Assembly (NCBI GenBank): GCA_013214285.1
Contig: JABSPW010000003.1
Coordinates: forward strand, 1 to 64,000
Direction of reading: 5' to 3'
From: Halioglobus sp.
Lineage (GTDB): Bacteria; Pseudomonadota; Gammaproteobacteria; Pseudomonadales; Halieaceae
DNA: 64,000 nt
Part shown: piece after piece, positions 54,064 through 62,923 of the stretch
Layout of the letters: each line of letters opens with the position of its first letter
Position numbering within the stretch: position 1 is the stretch's first letter
Translations under genes and position numbers: made by a program
Notes under the pieces: model-generated
What the model was told of the DNA's origin: nothing
Seen by the model: only the letters and a program-made list of their open reading frames with translations
The model's database searches: none

Positions 54064-54455
54064 TCCCCGTGTCTCCATCTAGAGTAACCGTCGTACTTTA
54101 CCGGCCCAGCGTCACCCGGGCATCCAGAACAATAACCGTCCAGAATGGGTGCCGGTAAAGGACGAATGATACCGGCACCTTGTCCACTGAAGGCTACCGG
54201 TTGTTACGCGGTCTTGGGACGTGCTGCGGTGCACTTCCGCCCCAAAAGCGCGCGGGATTATAGCGGAACTGTCTCTCGAATCCTACAGGGCCCCGGAGTT
54301 TATGAAACCATGGTGTTTTTATACTGATTTGTCGTGGTTTTTCTGCTAGCGCCCCATCAATCCACGCCGGGCGGGTGCCCGCTAGCGAAATACCCGATAT
54401 GTACTAGCCTGTCAGGTTAGAAGGCGGTACCAAATCTCCCAGCATCAGGTCGATC
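54064..54455 (-). promoter_or_regulatory. Oxidase operon promoter region
   Basis: A TATAAT on the minus strand at 54262-54257 is the best -10 for coxB and would give a leader of about 185 bases. The -35 region is poor. The rest of the gap up to the plus-strand gene at 54456 holds no coding sequence I can support. The long leader may carry regulation, but I see no known riboswitch. Confidence 0.45.
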
Positions 54456-55088
54456 ATGGTCCCACCCGGAATCAGAGAAACCATCAGCGCTGCTATTCGC
54501 GCCGAACAGGCTAGTCACCAACTGCGTGCCTCGCTAGAAAGGCGCCTGCCGGCGCTGCGCCAAACATTGCAGCTTCCGGAACGGCAACCCCTTGCTGCAT
54601 TGATGGCCTTTATTACCGGTTATATTGAAAGCGTACCGAGTTGCCTGGCTGTGGTTACCTCCCTGAGCAAGCGCCTGGGGTTTTTTGATTACGCCGCCCC
54701 TTTTTTGCGTCTCGCGGAGGACTATTTCCTGCAACCGCCAGAGCCCTTGCCACAAGACGGCGGGCTAGGGGCCCTTTTGGACGAAGCATTCCTCTGCCAC
54801 CGGCTCTTAGAGGAGGTCAATGATCACCATATCCGCCACCTGCAAAGGCCGCTTTTGCCCCTCGATATGACCGAAGCCAATATTATTGTGCATCACCTGC
54901 TGGGTGATGCCTTCGCCTCCCGACTTGAGGAGCTGGTGCAGTTCACCGCCATGCAGCTACTGGAGAAGGACTATGTGTGGCAGCAAGTGCGCGACCTGCC
55001 GGGATCACACGAGGCGTCGGTCCCGCTGATGTCCAGCAAGGACCTGGTCGGATCCGAGCGCAGAATTCGCCTGCGACTTGCTTCCTGA
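54456..55088 (+). CDS. Conserved hypothetical helical protein
   Basis: A 210-residue, mostly alpha-helical cytoplasmic protein with no signal peptide or membrane segment. I do not recognise a named family. Visible segments include a charged N-terminus (IRETISAAIRAEQASHQLRA), FITGYIESVPSCL, AAPFLRLAEDYFLQPPEPL and LLDEAFLCHRLLEEVNDHH. The end (GSERRIRLRLAS) is basic. AGG 6 bases before the ATG supports the start. It stands divergent from the oxidase operon, and similar proteins occur near cox genes in other gammaproteobacteria as far as I recall; no function is assigned. Confidence 0.7.
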   Translation: MVPPGIRETISAAIRAEQASHQLRASLERRLPALRQTLQLPERQPLAALMAFITGYIESVPSCLAVVTSLSKRLGFFDYAAPFLRLAEDYFLQPPEPLPQDGGLGALLDEAFLCHRLLEEVNDHHIRHLQRPLLPLDMTEANIIVHHLLGDAFASRLEELVQFTAMQLLEKDYVWQQVRDLPGSHEASVPLMSSKDLVGSERRIRLRLAS

Positions 55089-55196
55089 AACAAAAAACAC
55101 CGGGCGCCTATGTCGCGGTGAATTCGCCCCGCGACGCGAGACAGTGCACACTCCGCCTCGCCAATAGCCGTCTTCGCCACACACGGCTCCAAATGA

Positions 55197-55466
55197 CTAA
55201 TCCGTCTTGCCCGGTGACGAATCGGCGGGGTCCACCAGCGTGACGATCTCTGCAGGCGTGTCTAGCCGTCTAGCCAAAGCACGACTGACGCGGGTAGGTG
55301 GCTCCTCGAGAGTAGGACTCGGATCTCCCGCCCGGCGCTCACTGAAGCCACAGCTAACACAGCGTCGCTGATCCGCCGCTGTATCGATAACTATCTTGTC
55401 CAGCAGGCCACAACGGGGACACTTCGCTCCCGCGATAAAACGTTGCCGGGGTGGCTTGTTCGGCAC
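55197..55466 (-). CDS. YheV-like (DUF2387) zinc-ribbon protein
   Basis: An 89-residue protein whose N-terminal half is a zinc ribbon: RFIAGAKCPRCGLLDKIV, then RRCVSCGFSER, giving two CxxC pairs 18 residues apart. This matches the YheV/DUF2387 family of small putative metal-binding proteins. The C-terminal half is Pro- and Arg-rich and variable. It converges on the gene at 54456, with about 108 bases between them, and is divergent from the gamma carbonic anhydrase gene. Function unknown. Confidence 0.82.
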   Translation of the reverse strand: MPNKPPRQRFIAGAKCPRCGLLDKIVIDTAADQRRCVSCGFSERRAGDPSPTLEEPPTRVSRALARRLDTPAEIVTLVDPADSSPGKTD

Positions 55467-55551
55467 GCTTACTACTCCTCTGCACTGGCGGGTCTGGTCA
55501 GACTGTAGCCGGATCGCTATTGTAGCAGGCCCCAGTTAAGAGGCGACTAGC

Positions 55552-56154
55552 ATGGAACACTATACCGCAACCTGTCTGCGGCGTTTTAAGGGGCATAGCC
55601 CTGAGGTCGGCAAACGTGTATTCATTGACCCCAGCGCGGTGGTCCTGGGACAGGTCGTGTTGGGAGACGACGTGTCCATCTGGCCACAGGTTGCCATCCG
55701 CGGTGATGTGCATCATATCCGCATCGGCGCAGAAACCAACGTCCAAGACGGTGCCGTTCTCCATGTCACCCACGCAGGCCCTTATAATCCTGATGGCTGG
55801 CCGCTGATCATCGGCCACCAGGTTACCATCGGGCACAGTGCCACCCTGCACGGTTGCCACATTGGAGACCGCGTGCTGGTAGGCATGTGTGCCACGATTA
55901 TGGACGGCGCCGACATCGCGCCGGAAGTCGTCATCGCCGCTGGCGCGCTGGTGACTCCCGGCAAACGTCTGCATAGCGGGCGGCTGTATGCCGGACGTCC
56001 GGCACGTGAAATGCGCACCTTAAGCGAAACCGAGATGGCCTACTTCGTTTATAGCGCGGAGAATTATGTCCAGCTCAAGAACCAGCATATCGCGGAGCTG
56101 GAAACGTCAGGCCGCGACCATGCTCTCACGCAGGTGACTGATGACGGCCTGTGA
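55552..56154 (+). CDS. Gamma-class carbonic anhydrase-like protein (YrdA family)
   Basis: A 200-residue left-handed beta-helix protein built of hexapeptide repeats (VFIDPSAVVLGQVVLGDDV, SIWPQVAIRGDVHHIRIG, NVQDGAVLHVTH). The three metal His expected in gamma carbonic anhydrases are present at VLHVTHAG, IGHQVTIGHSATLHGC. YrdA relatives often show weak or no carbonic anhydrase activity. The C-terminus is a helix ending in a tail. The last 48 bases overlap the 3' end of aroE on the other strand. Confidence 0.92.
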   Translation: MEHYTATCLRRFKGHSPEVGKRVFIDPSAVVLGQVVLGDDVSIWPQVAIRGDVHHIRIGAETNVQDGAVLHVTHAGPYNPDGWPLIIGHQVTIGHSATLHGCHIGDRVLVGMCATIMDGADIAPEVVIAAGALVTPGKRLHSGRLYAGRPAREMRTLSETEMAYFVYSAENYVQLKNQHIAELETSGRDHALTQVTDDGL

Positions 56155-56955
56155 ATCTGGTCGGACACCGCGCCAAATATAGAATGCTGCAGCAGCCTGC
56201 TCAACCAGCATGCCAAGACCATCCGCGACCGCCCAGGCGGCGTGGTGAGCGGCCCAACGCATAAAGGGGGTAGGTAGCGAACCGTATAACAGGTCGTAGC
56301 AGCAGCTGTGCTCGCGCAATACGCCGCCCGGCAGGTCGGGTAGCTCACCAGAGAGACCCGCGCTGGTGGCGTTGATTACGATGTCAAACTGCCGCCCGTG
56401 CACCAGATTGAGGTCACCCCCTGCGAGGGTCCCGAGCGGTGCAAAGCTGGCCGCCAACTGTTCAGCCCGCTCGGCAGTGCGATTGACCACCAACAGTTGC
56501 TCCGGCTGCTGTGCCAATAATGGCGCCAGCACACCACGGGCAGCGCCCCCAGCCCCGAGCAGCAACACGTCCGACCCCTGCAGGGCCCAGCCGAGGTTTT
56601 CAACCAGATCTGTTATCAAGCCACAGCCATCCGTATTGTCACCTTCGATCTTGCCGCCCGATACGCAGGTGAGCGTATTCACGGCGCCTGCCCGCGCAGC
56701 ACGATCGCTAACCTTGTCTGCAAATTCGAACGCCGCTTGTTTGAAGGGAACGGTCACGTTAAGACCCGTGCCACCGCCTTGAAAAAATGCCGCTGCCGCA
56801 TCCGCAAAACCCTCCGGCTCGACTCGCACGGCACGGTACGTCATTGCTTGGGCACACTGCTGCGCAAAAAGGGTGTGAATCTCGGGCGACTTGCTGTGCT
56901 TCACTGGATTGCCGAACACAGCGTAGCGGTCTTTGGGGGTCATGCTGTTTTGCAT
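56107..56955 (-). CDS. aroE: Shikimate dehydrogenase AroE
   Basis: NADPH-dependent reduction of 3-dehydroshikimate in aromatic amino acid synthesis. The 282-residue protein has YAVFGNPVKHSKSPEIH (substrate Ser residues), LNVTVPFKQAAFE (catalytic Lys), NTDGCGLITDL (Asp), the cofactor loop LLGAGGAARGVL and VNRTAERAEQL (NADP phosphate). A second ATG at 56943 would also serve; GGAG lies only two bases before ATG 56955. The gene ends inside the convergent carbonic anhydrase gene and starts 7 bases after hemF. Confidence 0.96.
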   Translation of the reverse strand: MQNSMTPKDRYAVFGNPVKHSKSPEIHTLFAQQCAQAMTYRAVRVEPEGFADAAAAFFQGGGTGLNVTVPFKQAAFEFADKVSDRAARAGAVNTLTCVSGGKIEGDNTDGCGLITDLVENLGWALQGSDVLLLGAGGAARGVLAPLLAQQPEQLLVVNRTAERAEQLAASFAPLGTLAGGDLNLVHGRQFDIVINATSAGLSGELPDLPGGVLREHSCCYDLLYGSLPTPFMRWAAHHAAWAVADGLGMLVEQAAAAFYIWRGVRPDSQAVISHLRESMVAA

Positions 56956-56962
56956 CGCTCCG

Positions 56963-57880
56963 CTATGGGGCCTCCCTGTCGGCGAGCCAGTCGCGACCCG
57001 TCAAATAATAGTCCGTCAGCTGCGCCTCCGGGGACCCAGGCTCAGCAGCATAATCATACTCCCAGCGCACCAGCGGCGGCAGGGACATAAGGATGGATTC
57101 GGTGCGACCACCTGACTGCAGGCCAAACAGCGTGCCACGGTCAAACACTAGGTTAAACTCCACGTAACGTCCCCGCCGATAGAGCTGAAACTGCCGTTCC
57201 CGCTCGGTATAGGGCCGCTTCTTATTCCGCTGAACGATGGGGCGGTAAGCGCGCATAAAAGAATCGCCCACTGCACGCATGAAAGCAAAGCAGGCATCAA
57301 AGCCCCCTTCATTCAAGTCATCGAAGAACAGCCCACCGATCCCGCGGGGCTCATCTCGGTGCTTGAGATAAAAGTACTCGTCGCACCACTGTTTATACCG
57401 CGTATAGGTACCCTCTCCAAAGGCGGCGCAGGCCCCTGCAGCGACCCGGTGCCAGGCGATACAATCTTCTCGATTAGGGTAATAGGGTGTCAGATCATAG
57501 CCTCCGCCAAACCACCAAACCGGATCCTCTCCAGGCTTATTTGCAGCAAAGAACCGCACGTTCGCATGGGCCGTCGGGACATACGGGTTCCAAGGGTGTA
57601 CCACCAGTGATACGCCAAGCGCTTCGAAGCTACGGCCGGCCAGCTCTGGCCTCAAAGCGGATGCAGATGGCGGTAACCCCTCGCCAGAGACATGGGAAAA
57701 GTTGACTCCCGCCTTCTCAAATACAGCGCCCTCAGCCAGTGCCCGGCTACAACCGCCTCCGCCTTCCGGGCGTTGCCACGTCTCGACACGGAAGTTCGCG
57801 CCACCATCTTCTTCAGCCAATGCGTCACAGAGTTTGTCCTGCAGATTGACCAGATAGGTCCTGACCCGCTCCAACTGCAT
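56963..57880 (-). CDS. hemF: Oxygen-dependent coproporphyrinogen III oxidase HemF
   Basis: Converts coproporphyrinogen III to protoporphyrinogen IX with oxygen. The 305-residue product aligns throughout with E. coli Hem[74 protein letters not shown] and [24 protein letters not shown] 57880 follows GAGGAAAG by about 9 bases. It is consistent with an aerobic lifestyle and supplies heme for the oxidase genes nearby. The tsaC-hemF gap carries a minus-strand TATAAT at 57920-57915. Confidence 0.97.
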   Translation of the reverse strand: MQLERVRTYLVNLQDKLCDALAEEDGGANFRVETWQRPEGGGGCSRALAEGAVFEKAGVNFSHVSGEGLPPSASALRPELAGRSFEALGVSLVVHPWNPYVPTAHANVRFFAANKPGEDPVWWFGGGYDLTPYYPNREDCIAWHRVAAGACAAFGEGTYTRYKQWCDEYFYLKHRDEPRGIGGLFFDDLNEGGFDACFAFMRAVGDSFMRAYRPIVQRNKKRPYTERERQFQLYRRGRYVEFNLVFDRGTLFGLQSGGRTESILMSLPPLVRWEYDYAAEPGSPEAQLTDYYLTGRDWLADREAP

Positions 57881-57914
57881 TGCCCAACTTTCCTCAGGGA
57901 ACCCGCCGAGGCGC

Positions 57915-57920
57915 ATTATA
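57915..57920 (-). promoter_or_regulatory. -10 element before hemF
   Basis: A perfect minus-strand TATAAT lies 34 bases before the hemF ATG. A weak TTCTGC is at the -35 position. It suggests hemF can be expressed apart from tsaC-purE. The same 100-base stretch also encodes a hydrophobic short frame (see findings). Confidence 0.45.
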
Positions 57921-57985
57921 CGCACGCCACCACAGCAGCAGAACCAGTAGACCGCCAAACAATAGCAATAATTTTCCCCGACGCC

Positions 57986-58552
57986 CTAGGCGCGGATAAT
58001 GCGGCCGGTTTCCAGGTGGCGGATAGTGGTTGGACGCCCGGAGGAGCCGAGGGTACCGGGCACCACACAACCTAGCCGGTCCCCAAAATATCGCCGTACC
58101 TGGAGCGCATGCCGCGCGGGCTGTGCACCCGCAGGATTGGCCGAGGTAGAGACCAACGGACCACCCCACGCGGCAGCAAGCGCACTGATCACTGGGTGCT
58201 CAGTGACTCTTACCGCCACCGTATCATGTGCACCGCAAATCCAGTCCGGTACACGGCCTTTGTGGGGCACCAACCAAGTGGCCGGGCCAGGCCAACTCGC
58301 AGCTAGGGTCTCAAGCTGCGGGAGAGGCAGGTCTTGCAGCAGGAACTGCAGCTGCTCAGTTTTGTGGGCGACCAGGATGAGGCCCTTGGCTACGGGACGC
58401 GCCTTCAAAGCTAGCAGCTGCTCCACAGCATCCCTGTTAGCAGGGTCACAACTCAAGCCCCAAACCGCTTCGGTGGGGCAGGCAATCACCTCCCCATGCT
58501 CGAGGGCGCGACAGGCAGATGTCAGCGCGAGGGCGCTAGGCGGGGTAGGCAA
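57986..58552 (-). CDS. tsaC: Threonylcarbamoyl-AMP synthase TsaC (YrdC family)
   Basis: Makes L-threonylcarbamoyl-AMP for the t6A37 modification of ANN-reading tRNAs. At 188 residues it is the short YrdC form with no Sua5 extension. The RNA/ATP-binding pocket is visible: GEVIACPTEAVWGLSCDP, LLALKARPVAKGLILV (KxR), WPGPATWLVP, VAVRVTEHPV and the STSANPAG motif. It follows purE by two bases and is likely co-transcribed. Confidence 0.95.
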   Translation of the reverse strand: MPTPPSALALTSACRALEHGEVIACPTEAVWGLSCDPANRDAVEQLLALKARPVAKGLILVAHKTEQLQFLLQDLPLPQLETLAASWPGPATWLVPHKGRVPDWICGAHDTVAVRVTEHPVISALAAAWGGPLVSTSANPAGAQPARHALQVRRYFGDRLGCVVPGTLGSSGRPTTIRHLETGRIIRA

Positions 58553-58554
58553 GC

Positions 58555-59058
58555 TTACCCTTTGAGTTTTTCCTGCAGTGCTGCGTTCTTGGCGGCGATA
58601 TCTTGCGCATTTGCCTCGCGCTCCTCGCGCAGCTTGTCACCCAAGCCGGTGTCCGCCAGAGACAACATCTGTGCAGCCAGGTAGCCGGCGTTCTTTGCTC
58701 CCGCTTTGCCGATGGCAACCGTGGCAACGGGGATGCCGGCGGGCATCTGTACGGTGGACAACAGCGCGTCCAAGCCATCCAGGGATGCGTTCATCGGCAC
58801 CCCGATTACGGGCTTCACCGTGCCCGCGGACACCGCGCCTGCCAGGTGCGCTGCCATACCGGCCGCAGCGATGAACACCGCGCAGCCGCGAGCTTCCGCG
58901 TCCTTGACGTAGGCCTTTGTCTCCTCGGGCGTGCGATGCGCGGAGGTGATCCGCACCTCGAAAGGCACGGCAAACTTATTCAGGACATCGAAACTGGCTT
59001 CCATGACGGGCAGATCCGAGTCAGAACCCATCACGATTGCCACAAACGGCTTACTCAT
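58555..59058 (-). CDS. purE: N5-carboxyaminoimidazole ribonucleotide mutase PurE
   Basis: Carboxyl shift in purine synthesis (class I PurE). The 167-residue protein carries [12 protein letters not shown] at the nucleotide site, [13 protein letters not shown] (catalytic His), [19 protein letters not shown] and [10 protein letters not shown]. Normally purK accompanies purE; none is in the window. It is followed at once by tsaC. A 98-base gap separates it from dprA upstream. Confidence 0.97.
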   Translation of the reverse strand: MSKPFVAIVMGSDSDLPVMEASFDVLNKFAVPFEVRITSAHRTPEETKAYVKDAEARGCAVFIAAAGMAAHLAGAVSAGTVKPVIGVPMNASLDGLDALLSTVQMPAGIPVATVAIGKAGAKNAGYLAAQMLSLADTGLGDKLREEREANAQDIAAKNAALQEKLKG

Positions 59059-59156
59059 CGGTTTTCTCCTTCAGGCTGGGGTTTTAGACCGGGCTTTCTG
59101 TGAAAAGCGCGAAATCTAGCGGACTGGGGCAGGCTTGGCAAGCCTATTGGCCTGGC

Positions 59157-60050
59157 TCAACAGCGAATATATCCGCCCGCCGTGCGCTCCACCCGACCGG
59201 CTAACTCCAACGACGATAACGCCGCCACAACCTGCGCAGTCGGTCGGGCACTGCTTTCGACCAGTGCATCCAGCGATATCTCTTCAAAACCCATATGACG
59301 CAGCAGCCACGATGTTGCTTCCACGTCGCTTGATGTGGCTGCGTCGGCGCTGCTGAGGCGCCGATACAACGGATCGAGCTCCTCGAGTATATCGTCCACA
59401 TCCTGAACCATTTTTGCGCCGTCACGCAACAACTGCAGGCAACCACGTCCACCTAGATGCAACGGCGACCAGGGCAGGGCAAATACCTCCCGTCCCTGCT
59501 CCAGAGCTGTTCGCGCTGTTATGAGAGACCCGCTGGGCAACGCTGCCTCAATCACCACCACGCCCAGGCACATGCCACTGATAATGCGATTACGCCTTGG
59601 AAAGTGTTGCTTGCGCGGCGCGGTGCCAGGCGCAAACTCCGTTACCAAACAACCCCCTCGAACTATATCCCGCGCCAGAACATCGTTGCGACGCGGGTAC
59701 ACCTGGTCGATCCCCGTGGCCATAACCGCAATCGTCTTACCCCGCACCCCGAGTGCGCCCCGGTGCGCGGCACTATCGATGCCCACCGCCAAGCCGGAAC
59801 AGACCTGCAACCCTGCTCTCACCAGCGCACTGACCAGTGACGCAGTAAGTCTGCAGGCTGCAACACTCGCTCGACGACTGCCGACGACCGCCAACTGGGG
59901 CTTTGTGAGCAACGCCACATCGCCCTTGACGTAAAGGAGCGGTGGCGGATCGTGAATTTCCCGCAGCAAAGGCGGGTAGTGCGTGTTATCAAACTCGATA
60001 ACCGTTGCGCCAAAAGGTCTTGCCGCTGCTCTCGCCTGTGCAACATTCAT
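59157..60050 (-). CDS. dprA: DNA-processing protein DprA, lacking the N-terminal helical domain
   Basis: Loads RecA on incoming single-stranded DNA during natural transformation. The 297-residue product holds the Rossmann-fold core (LAVVGSRRASVAACRL, CSGLAVGIDSAAHRGAL, GTAPRKQHFPRRNRIISGM, VVVIEAALPSGSLITARTALEQGREVFALP) and a C-terminal winged-helix (about 230-297). The N-terminal helical part of about 65 residues seen in E. coli DprA is missing: ATG 60050 follows AGGA by 7 bases, and no recognisable sequence precedes it. The core enters almost directly at YPPLLREIHDPPPLLYV. Confidence 0.92.
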   Translation of the reverse strand: MNVAQARAAARPFGATVIEFDNTHYPPLLREIHDPPPLLYVKGDVALLTKPQLAVVGSRRASVAACRLTASLVSALVRAGLQVCSGLAVGIDSAAHRGALGVRGKTIAVMATGIDQVYPRRNDVLARDIVRGGCLVTEFAPGTAPRKQHFPRRNRIISGMCLGVVVIEAALPSGSLITARTALEQGREVFALPWSPLHLGGRGCLQLLRDGAKMVQDVDDILEELDPLYRRLSSADAATSSDVEATSWLLRHMGFEEISLDALVESSARPTAQVVAALSSLELAGRVERTAGGYIRC

Positions 60051-60108
60051 ACATCGTCCTTGATGTGCGGATCGTTTTTTGCTGTCGCATGACGGCGCTA
60101 CGTGCCCG

Positions 60109-61137
60109 TCAAGGGTTTTTCACAATGTCCATGACGTGCAGCGGTCGCGTCGTTCTGAGTATGATCGCAAAGCTGACTTTCTCGTAAGCATCGAAGACCA
60201 TGGCCAAACCTGCTCGAGTATCCGGCAGCTGCACATTGGTTTGAGTCGCCTTGTCAAACACGATACGACCCAACTGATAGACCGCCAACACATTGCCAAT
60301 CTGCAGGCCATCACGCTTCCCGCGATTGATCGTCACTATACTGTACTGGCCAATCTGATCGAGCCCGCCATCGACACCAATCATGACACCATCAATGTCC
60401 TCTGCAGGCGCCCGCGGATGGAAGCTCGAGTCGAGTATGCGCTCCTCATAGGGCAGCAGGCGGTCACCGATTCTCACTTCCTCCGTGACGCGGGTTACCT
60501 CGAGTCCAGCCACTTCATCGCGGTTACTACTCAATAACTTTGCAGCACCGATATCAATAACCTGGTAGCCAAGATACTCTGCTGTAATCGGATCGGCGTA
60601 GTGCTGCCCAACCCGATAAATGCCATACCTACGCTCGTCATCGGGAAACGGGCCCCGCCCGAAAATCCGATCACCGGGGCCACTGATTAACGCCTGCTCG
60701 TCACCTGCCACTACATAGGCTGAGTAGTTGAGCTCTTTCGCCTCCAGCACCCGGTTGCGCCGCAGCCAGGGGCCTATCTGGTCGAGGGGAATGGTCGGTA
60801 TGGCGAGATCCAGAGGCGTTACTCGCATATTCGGCGTCAATTTGATATCCCTGCCACGGCGCATCCGCAATCGCGGCTTGCCACCAACCCACGTCAAATG
60901 CAGTTCATCGCCGGGATAAATGAGATGGGGATTGTCTATTTGTGGATTAACATCCCAAAGCTCCGGCCAGCGCCAGGGTCGCTTCAGGTACATGCCGGCA
61001 ATACCCCACAGTGTGTCACCCCTCTGGACGATATAGGTTTCCGGCACATCCTCATTCAGTTCCACTGCAGCATACGATCCGCCGCTGCACAGCAAGGTGC
61101 ACAGCAGTAACGAAATTGTGAACGCCCTTAATGTCAT
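60109..61137 (-). CDS. LysM-domain periplasmic protein
   Basis: A 342-residue exported protein: signal peptide (FTISLLLCTLLCSGGSYA), a LysM domain at about 33-80 (YIVQRGDTLWGIAGMYL, WPELWDVNPQIDNPHLIYPG) that binds peptidoglycan, and a long strand-rich remainder. The remainder contains YGIYRVGQHYADP and VTINRGKRDGLQIGNVLAVY. The same gene lies between dprA and the divergent def in pseudomonads. It probably tethers to the cell wall; its exact role is unknown. Confidence 0.93.
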   Translation of the reverse strand: MTLRAFTISLLLCTLLCSGGSYAAVELNEDVPETYIVQRGDTLWGIAGMYLKRPWRWPELWDVNPQIDNPHLIYPGDELHLTWVGGKPRLRMRRGRDIKLTPNMRVTPLDLAIPTIPLDQIGPWLRRNRVLEAKELNYSAYVVAGDEQALISGPGDRIFGRGPFPDDERRYGIYRVGQHYADPITAEYLGYQVIDIGAAKLLSSNRDEVAGLEVTRVTEEVRIGDRLLPYEERILDSSFHPRAPAEDIDGVMIGVDGGLDQIGQYSIVTINRGKRDGLQIGNVLAVYQLGRIVFDKATQTNVQLPDTRAGLAMVFDAYEKVSFAIILRTTRPLHVMDIVKNP

Positions 61138-61444
61138 TGTTTACGTCCCTATTGGCCTTTCGACAGGCTCTCTTTGTTGGTATCAAGCAGGCGGATCGAC
61201 CTAGGGCACGCAACGCGACCCATCAAGGACCCCTCCTAACCGCCGGTGATTTCCCCTTACCCCGCTACGCCACGCCCCGCTCGCTGGCTGGGCGGCAACG
61301 CCGCTGCGGCGCTAGGCACCCCTCAAGCACTGGCTGTATAATGCCTACAGTGTGCTGCCGCATCATGGTACTGGCAAGCCAAATGTTATTAATTCACGCA
61401 GCCAAATTTAGCCACATCCCGCTTCTCTGCAGGCCCCGAATATC
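61138..61444 (+). promoter_or_regulatory. Divergent lysM / def promoter region
   Basis: The gap holds TATAAT at 61337-61342, 103 bases before the def ATG, the likely -10 for def-fmt-rsmB. No strong -35 is seen. A GC-rich dyad (GCCGC-TG-CGGC and neighbours, about 61290-61312) lies just upstream. I see no gene in it. Confidence 0.45.
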
Positions 61445-61951
61445 ATGGCATTACTGGAAATTCTAGCCTTCCCCGATCCGCGACTGCGCACCCGGGCAGC
61501 ACCCGTCAAGGACGTCACGAAGGCTACTCGCACGCTCATCGACAACATGCTCGAAACCATGTACGCGGCGCCCGGTATAGGGCTCGCTGCGACACAAGTC
61601 AATGTCCACCAGCGGCTGCTGGTAATGGACGTGTCCGAGGCACATGATGCGCCGCAAGTCTTCATCAACCCCAGGTTTGAGGTACTGGATCCGGAATTGG
61701 GTGCGTACGATGAAGGCTGTCTGTCGGTCCCCGGGTTTTACGAGTCCATCACTCGGCCACAAAAAATATCGGTATCTGCCCTGGACCGGAACGGGTCGCC
61801 GTTTTCTGTCAATTTAGACGGATTAGAGGCAATTTGCCTACAGCACGAGGTGGACCATCTCAATGGCAAGCTCTTTGTTGACTACCTGTCGCCCCTGAAG
61901 CGCCAGCGCATCCGCAAAAAGCTCGAAAAAGAACAGCGCACCCGCGCTTGA
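61445..61951 (+). CDS. def: Peptide deformylase Def
   Basis: Removes the formyl group from nascent proteins. The 168-residue metalloenzyme has the three family motifs: [21 protein letters not shown] (metal Cys) and [15 protein letters not shown] (HExxH). [16 protein letters not shown] is the usual N-terminus. It is six bases upstream of fmt, which adds the formyl group to initiator tRNA. Confidence 0.98.
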   Translation: MALLEILAFPDPRLRTRAAPVKDVTKATRTLIDNMLETMYAAPGIGLAATQVNVHQRLLVMDVSEAHDAPQVFINPRFEVLDPELGAYDEGCLSVPGFYESITRPQKISVSALDRNGSPFSVNLDGLEAICLQHEVDHLNGKLFVDYLSPLKRQRIRKKLEKEQRTRA

Positions 61952-61957
61952 AATCGC

Positions 61958-62923
61958 ATGAGCAAGCGTCCGCTTCGCCTTATTTTTGCCGGCACCCCAG
62001 CATTTGCTGCCCAGCACTTAACCGCCCTGATTGACAGTCCTCACCGCCTTGTTGGTGTGTACACACAACCCGACCGACGCGCGGGGCGGGGTCGGCAACA
62101 CCAAGCAAGCCCGGTTAAGCAGATGGCCGAAAACGCGGGGCTGCCCGTCTACCAGCCCACGACCCTTAAAGATGCTGCGGCACAAAAGACACTGACCGAT
62201 CTGCACGCGGACCTGATGATCGTGGTCGCCTATGGGCTCATCCTGCCTCAAGCCGCGCTCGACGCACCCGCGCAGGGTTGTCTCAACGTGCACGCGTCTC
62301 TTTTGCCGCGTTGGCGCGGCGCAGCACCGATACAACGCGCTATCGAAGCGGGCGATGCCAGCAGTGGCGTGACCATTATGCGTATGGACGCGGGCCTGGA
62401 TACGGGCGCTATGCTGGCCACCGCCGCCTGTCCGATTGGAGCGACGACCAACACGGCTGAATTACAGGATGCAATGGCACAAATCGGCGCGCCGCTGCTG
62501 TTGTCGGTACTGGACGACATCGAGGCCGCGCTGCACAATGCACTCGCGCAGGACGACGCAAAGGCGAGCTACGCCAATAAAATTTCCAAAGCCGAGGCGG
62601 AAATAGATTGGACTCAGGCGGCCTCCACGCTGGATCGTAAGATCCGTGCATTTAATCCGGCCCCGGTGTGTTTCACTTATATGGGCGACAGACGTGTGCG
62701 TGTGTGGCAGGCGAAGCCTTTATCTGGGGGCGACAGCCATGTGGCTGCGGGAACCATTATACGTGCCCACCCTGAGGGTATCGTGGTGCGTTGCGGCGAG
62801 GGGGAACTGGCTTTAAAGGCATTACAACTCGAAGGCGGCAAGGTCGTATCGGCGAGACAACTGCTTGGTACACCGCAGTCGCCGTTCACGCCGGGCGGAC
62901 GTTTCGCCCCGCGCGTCACATGA
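61958..62923 (+). CDS. fmt: Methionyl-tRNA formyltransferase Fmt
   Basis: Formylates Met-tRNAfMet using 10-formyltetrahydrofolate. The 321-residue protein contains RLIFAGTPAFAAQHL, VYTQPDRRAGRGR (tRNA loop), LMIVVAYGLILPQAAL, the catalytic-site LNVHASLLPRWRGAAPIQRA, and GVTIMRMDAGLDTG. The C-terminal OB-like domain starts near residue 210. The stop overlaps the rsmB start as ATGA. Confidence 0.98.
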   Translation: MSKRPLRLIFAGTPAFAAQHLTALIDSPHRLVGVYTQPDRRAGRGRQHQASPVKQMAENAGLPVYQPTTLKDAAAQKTLTDLHADLMIVVAYGLILPQAALDAPAQGCLNVHASLLPRWRGAAPIQRAIEAGDASSGVTIMRMDAGLDTGAMLATAACPIGATTNTAELQDAMAQIGAPLLLSVLDDIEAALHNALAQDDAKASYANKISKAEAEIDWTQAASTLDRKIRAFNPAPVCFTYMGDRRVRVWQAKPLSGGDSHVAAGTIIRAHPEGIVVRCGEGELALKALQLEGGKVVSARQLLGTPQSPFTPGGRFAPRVT

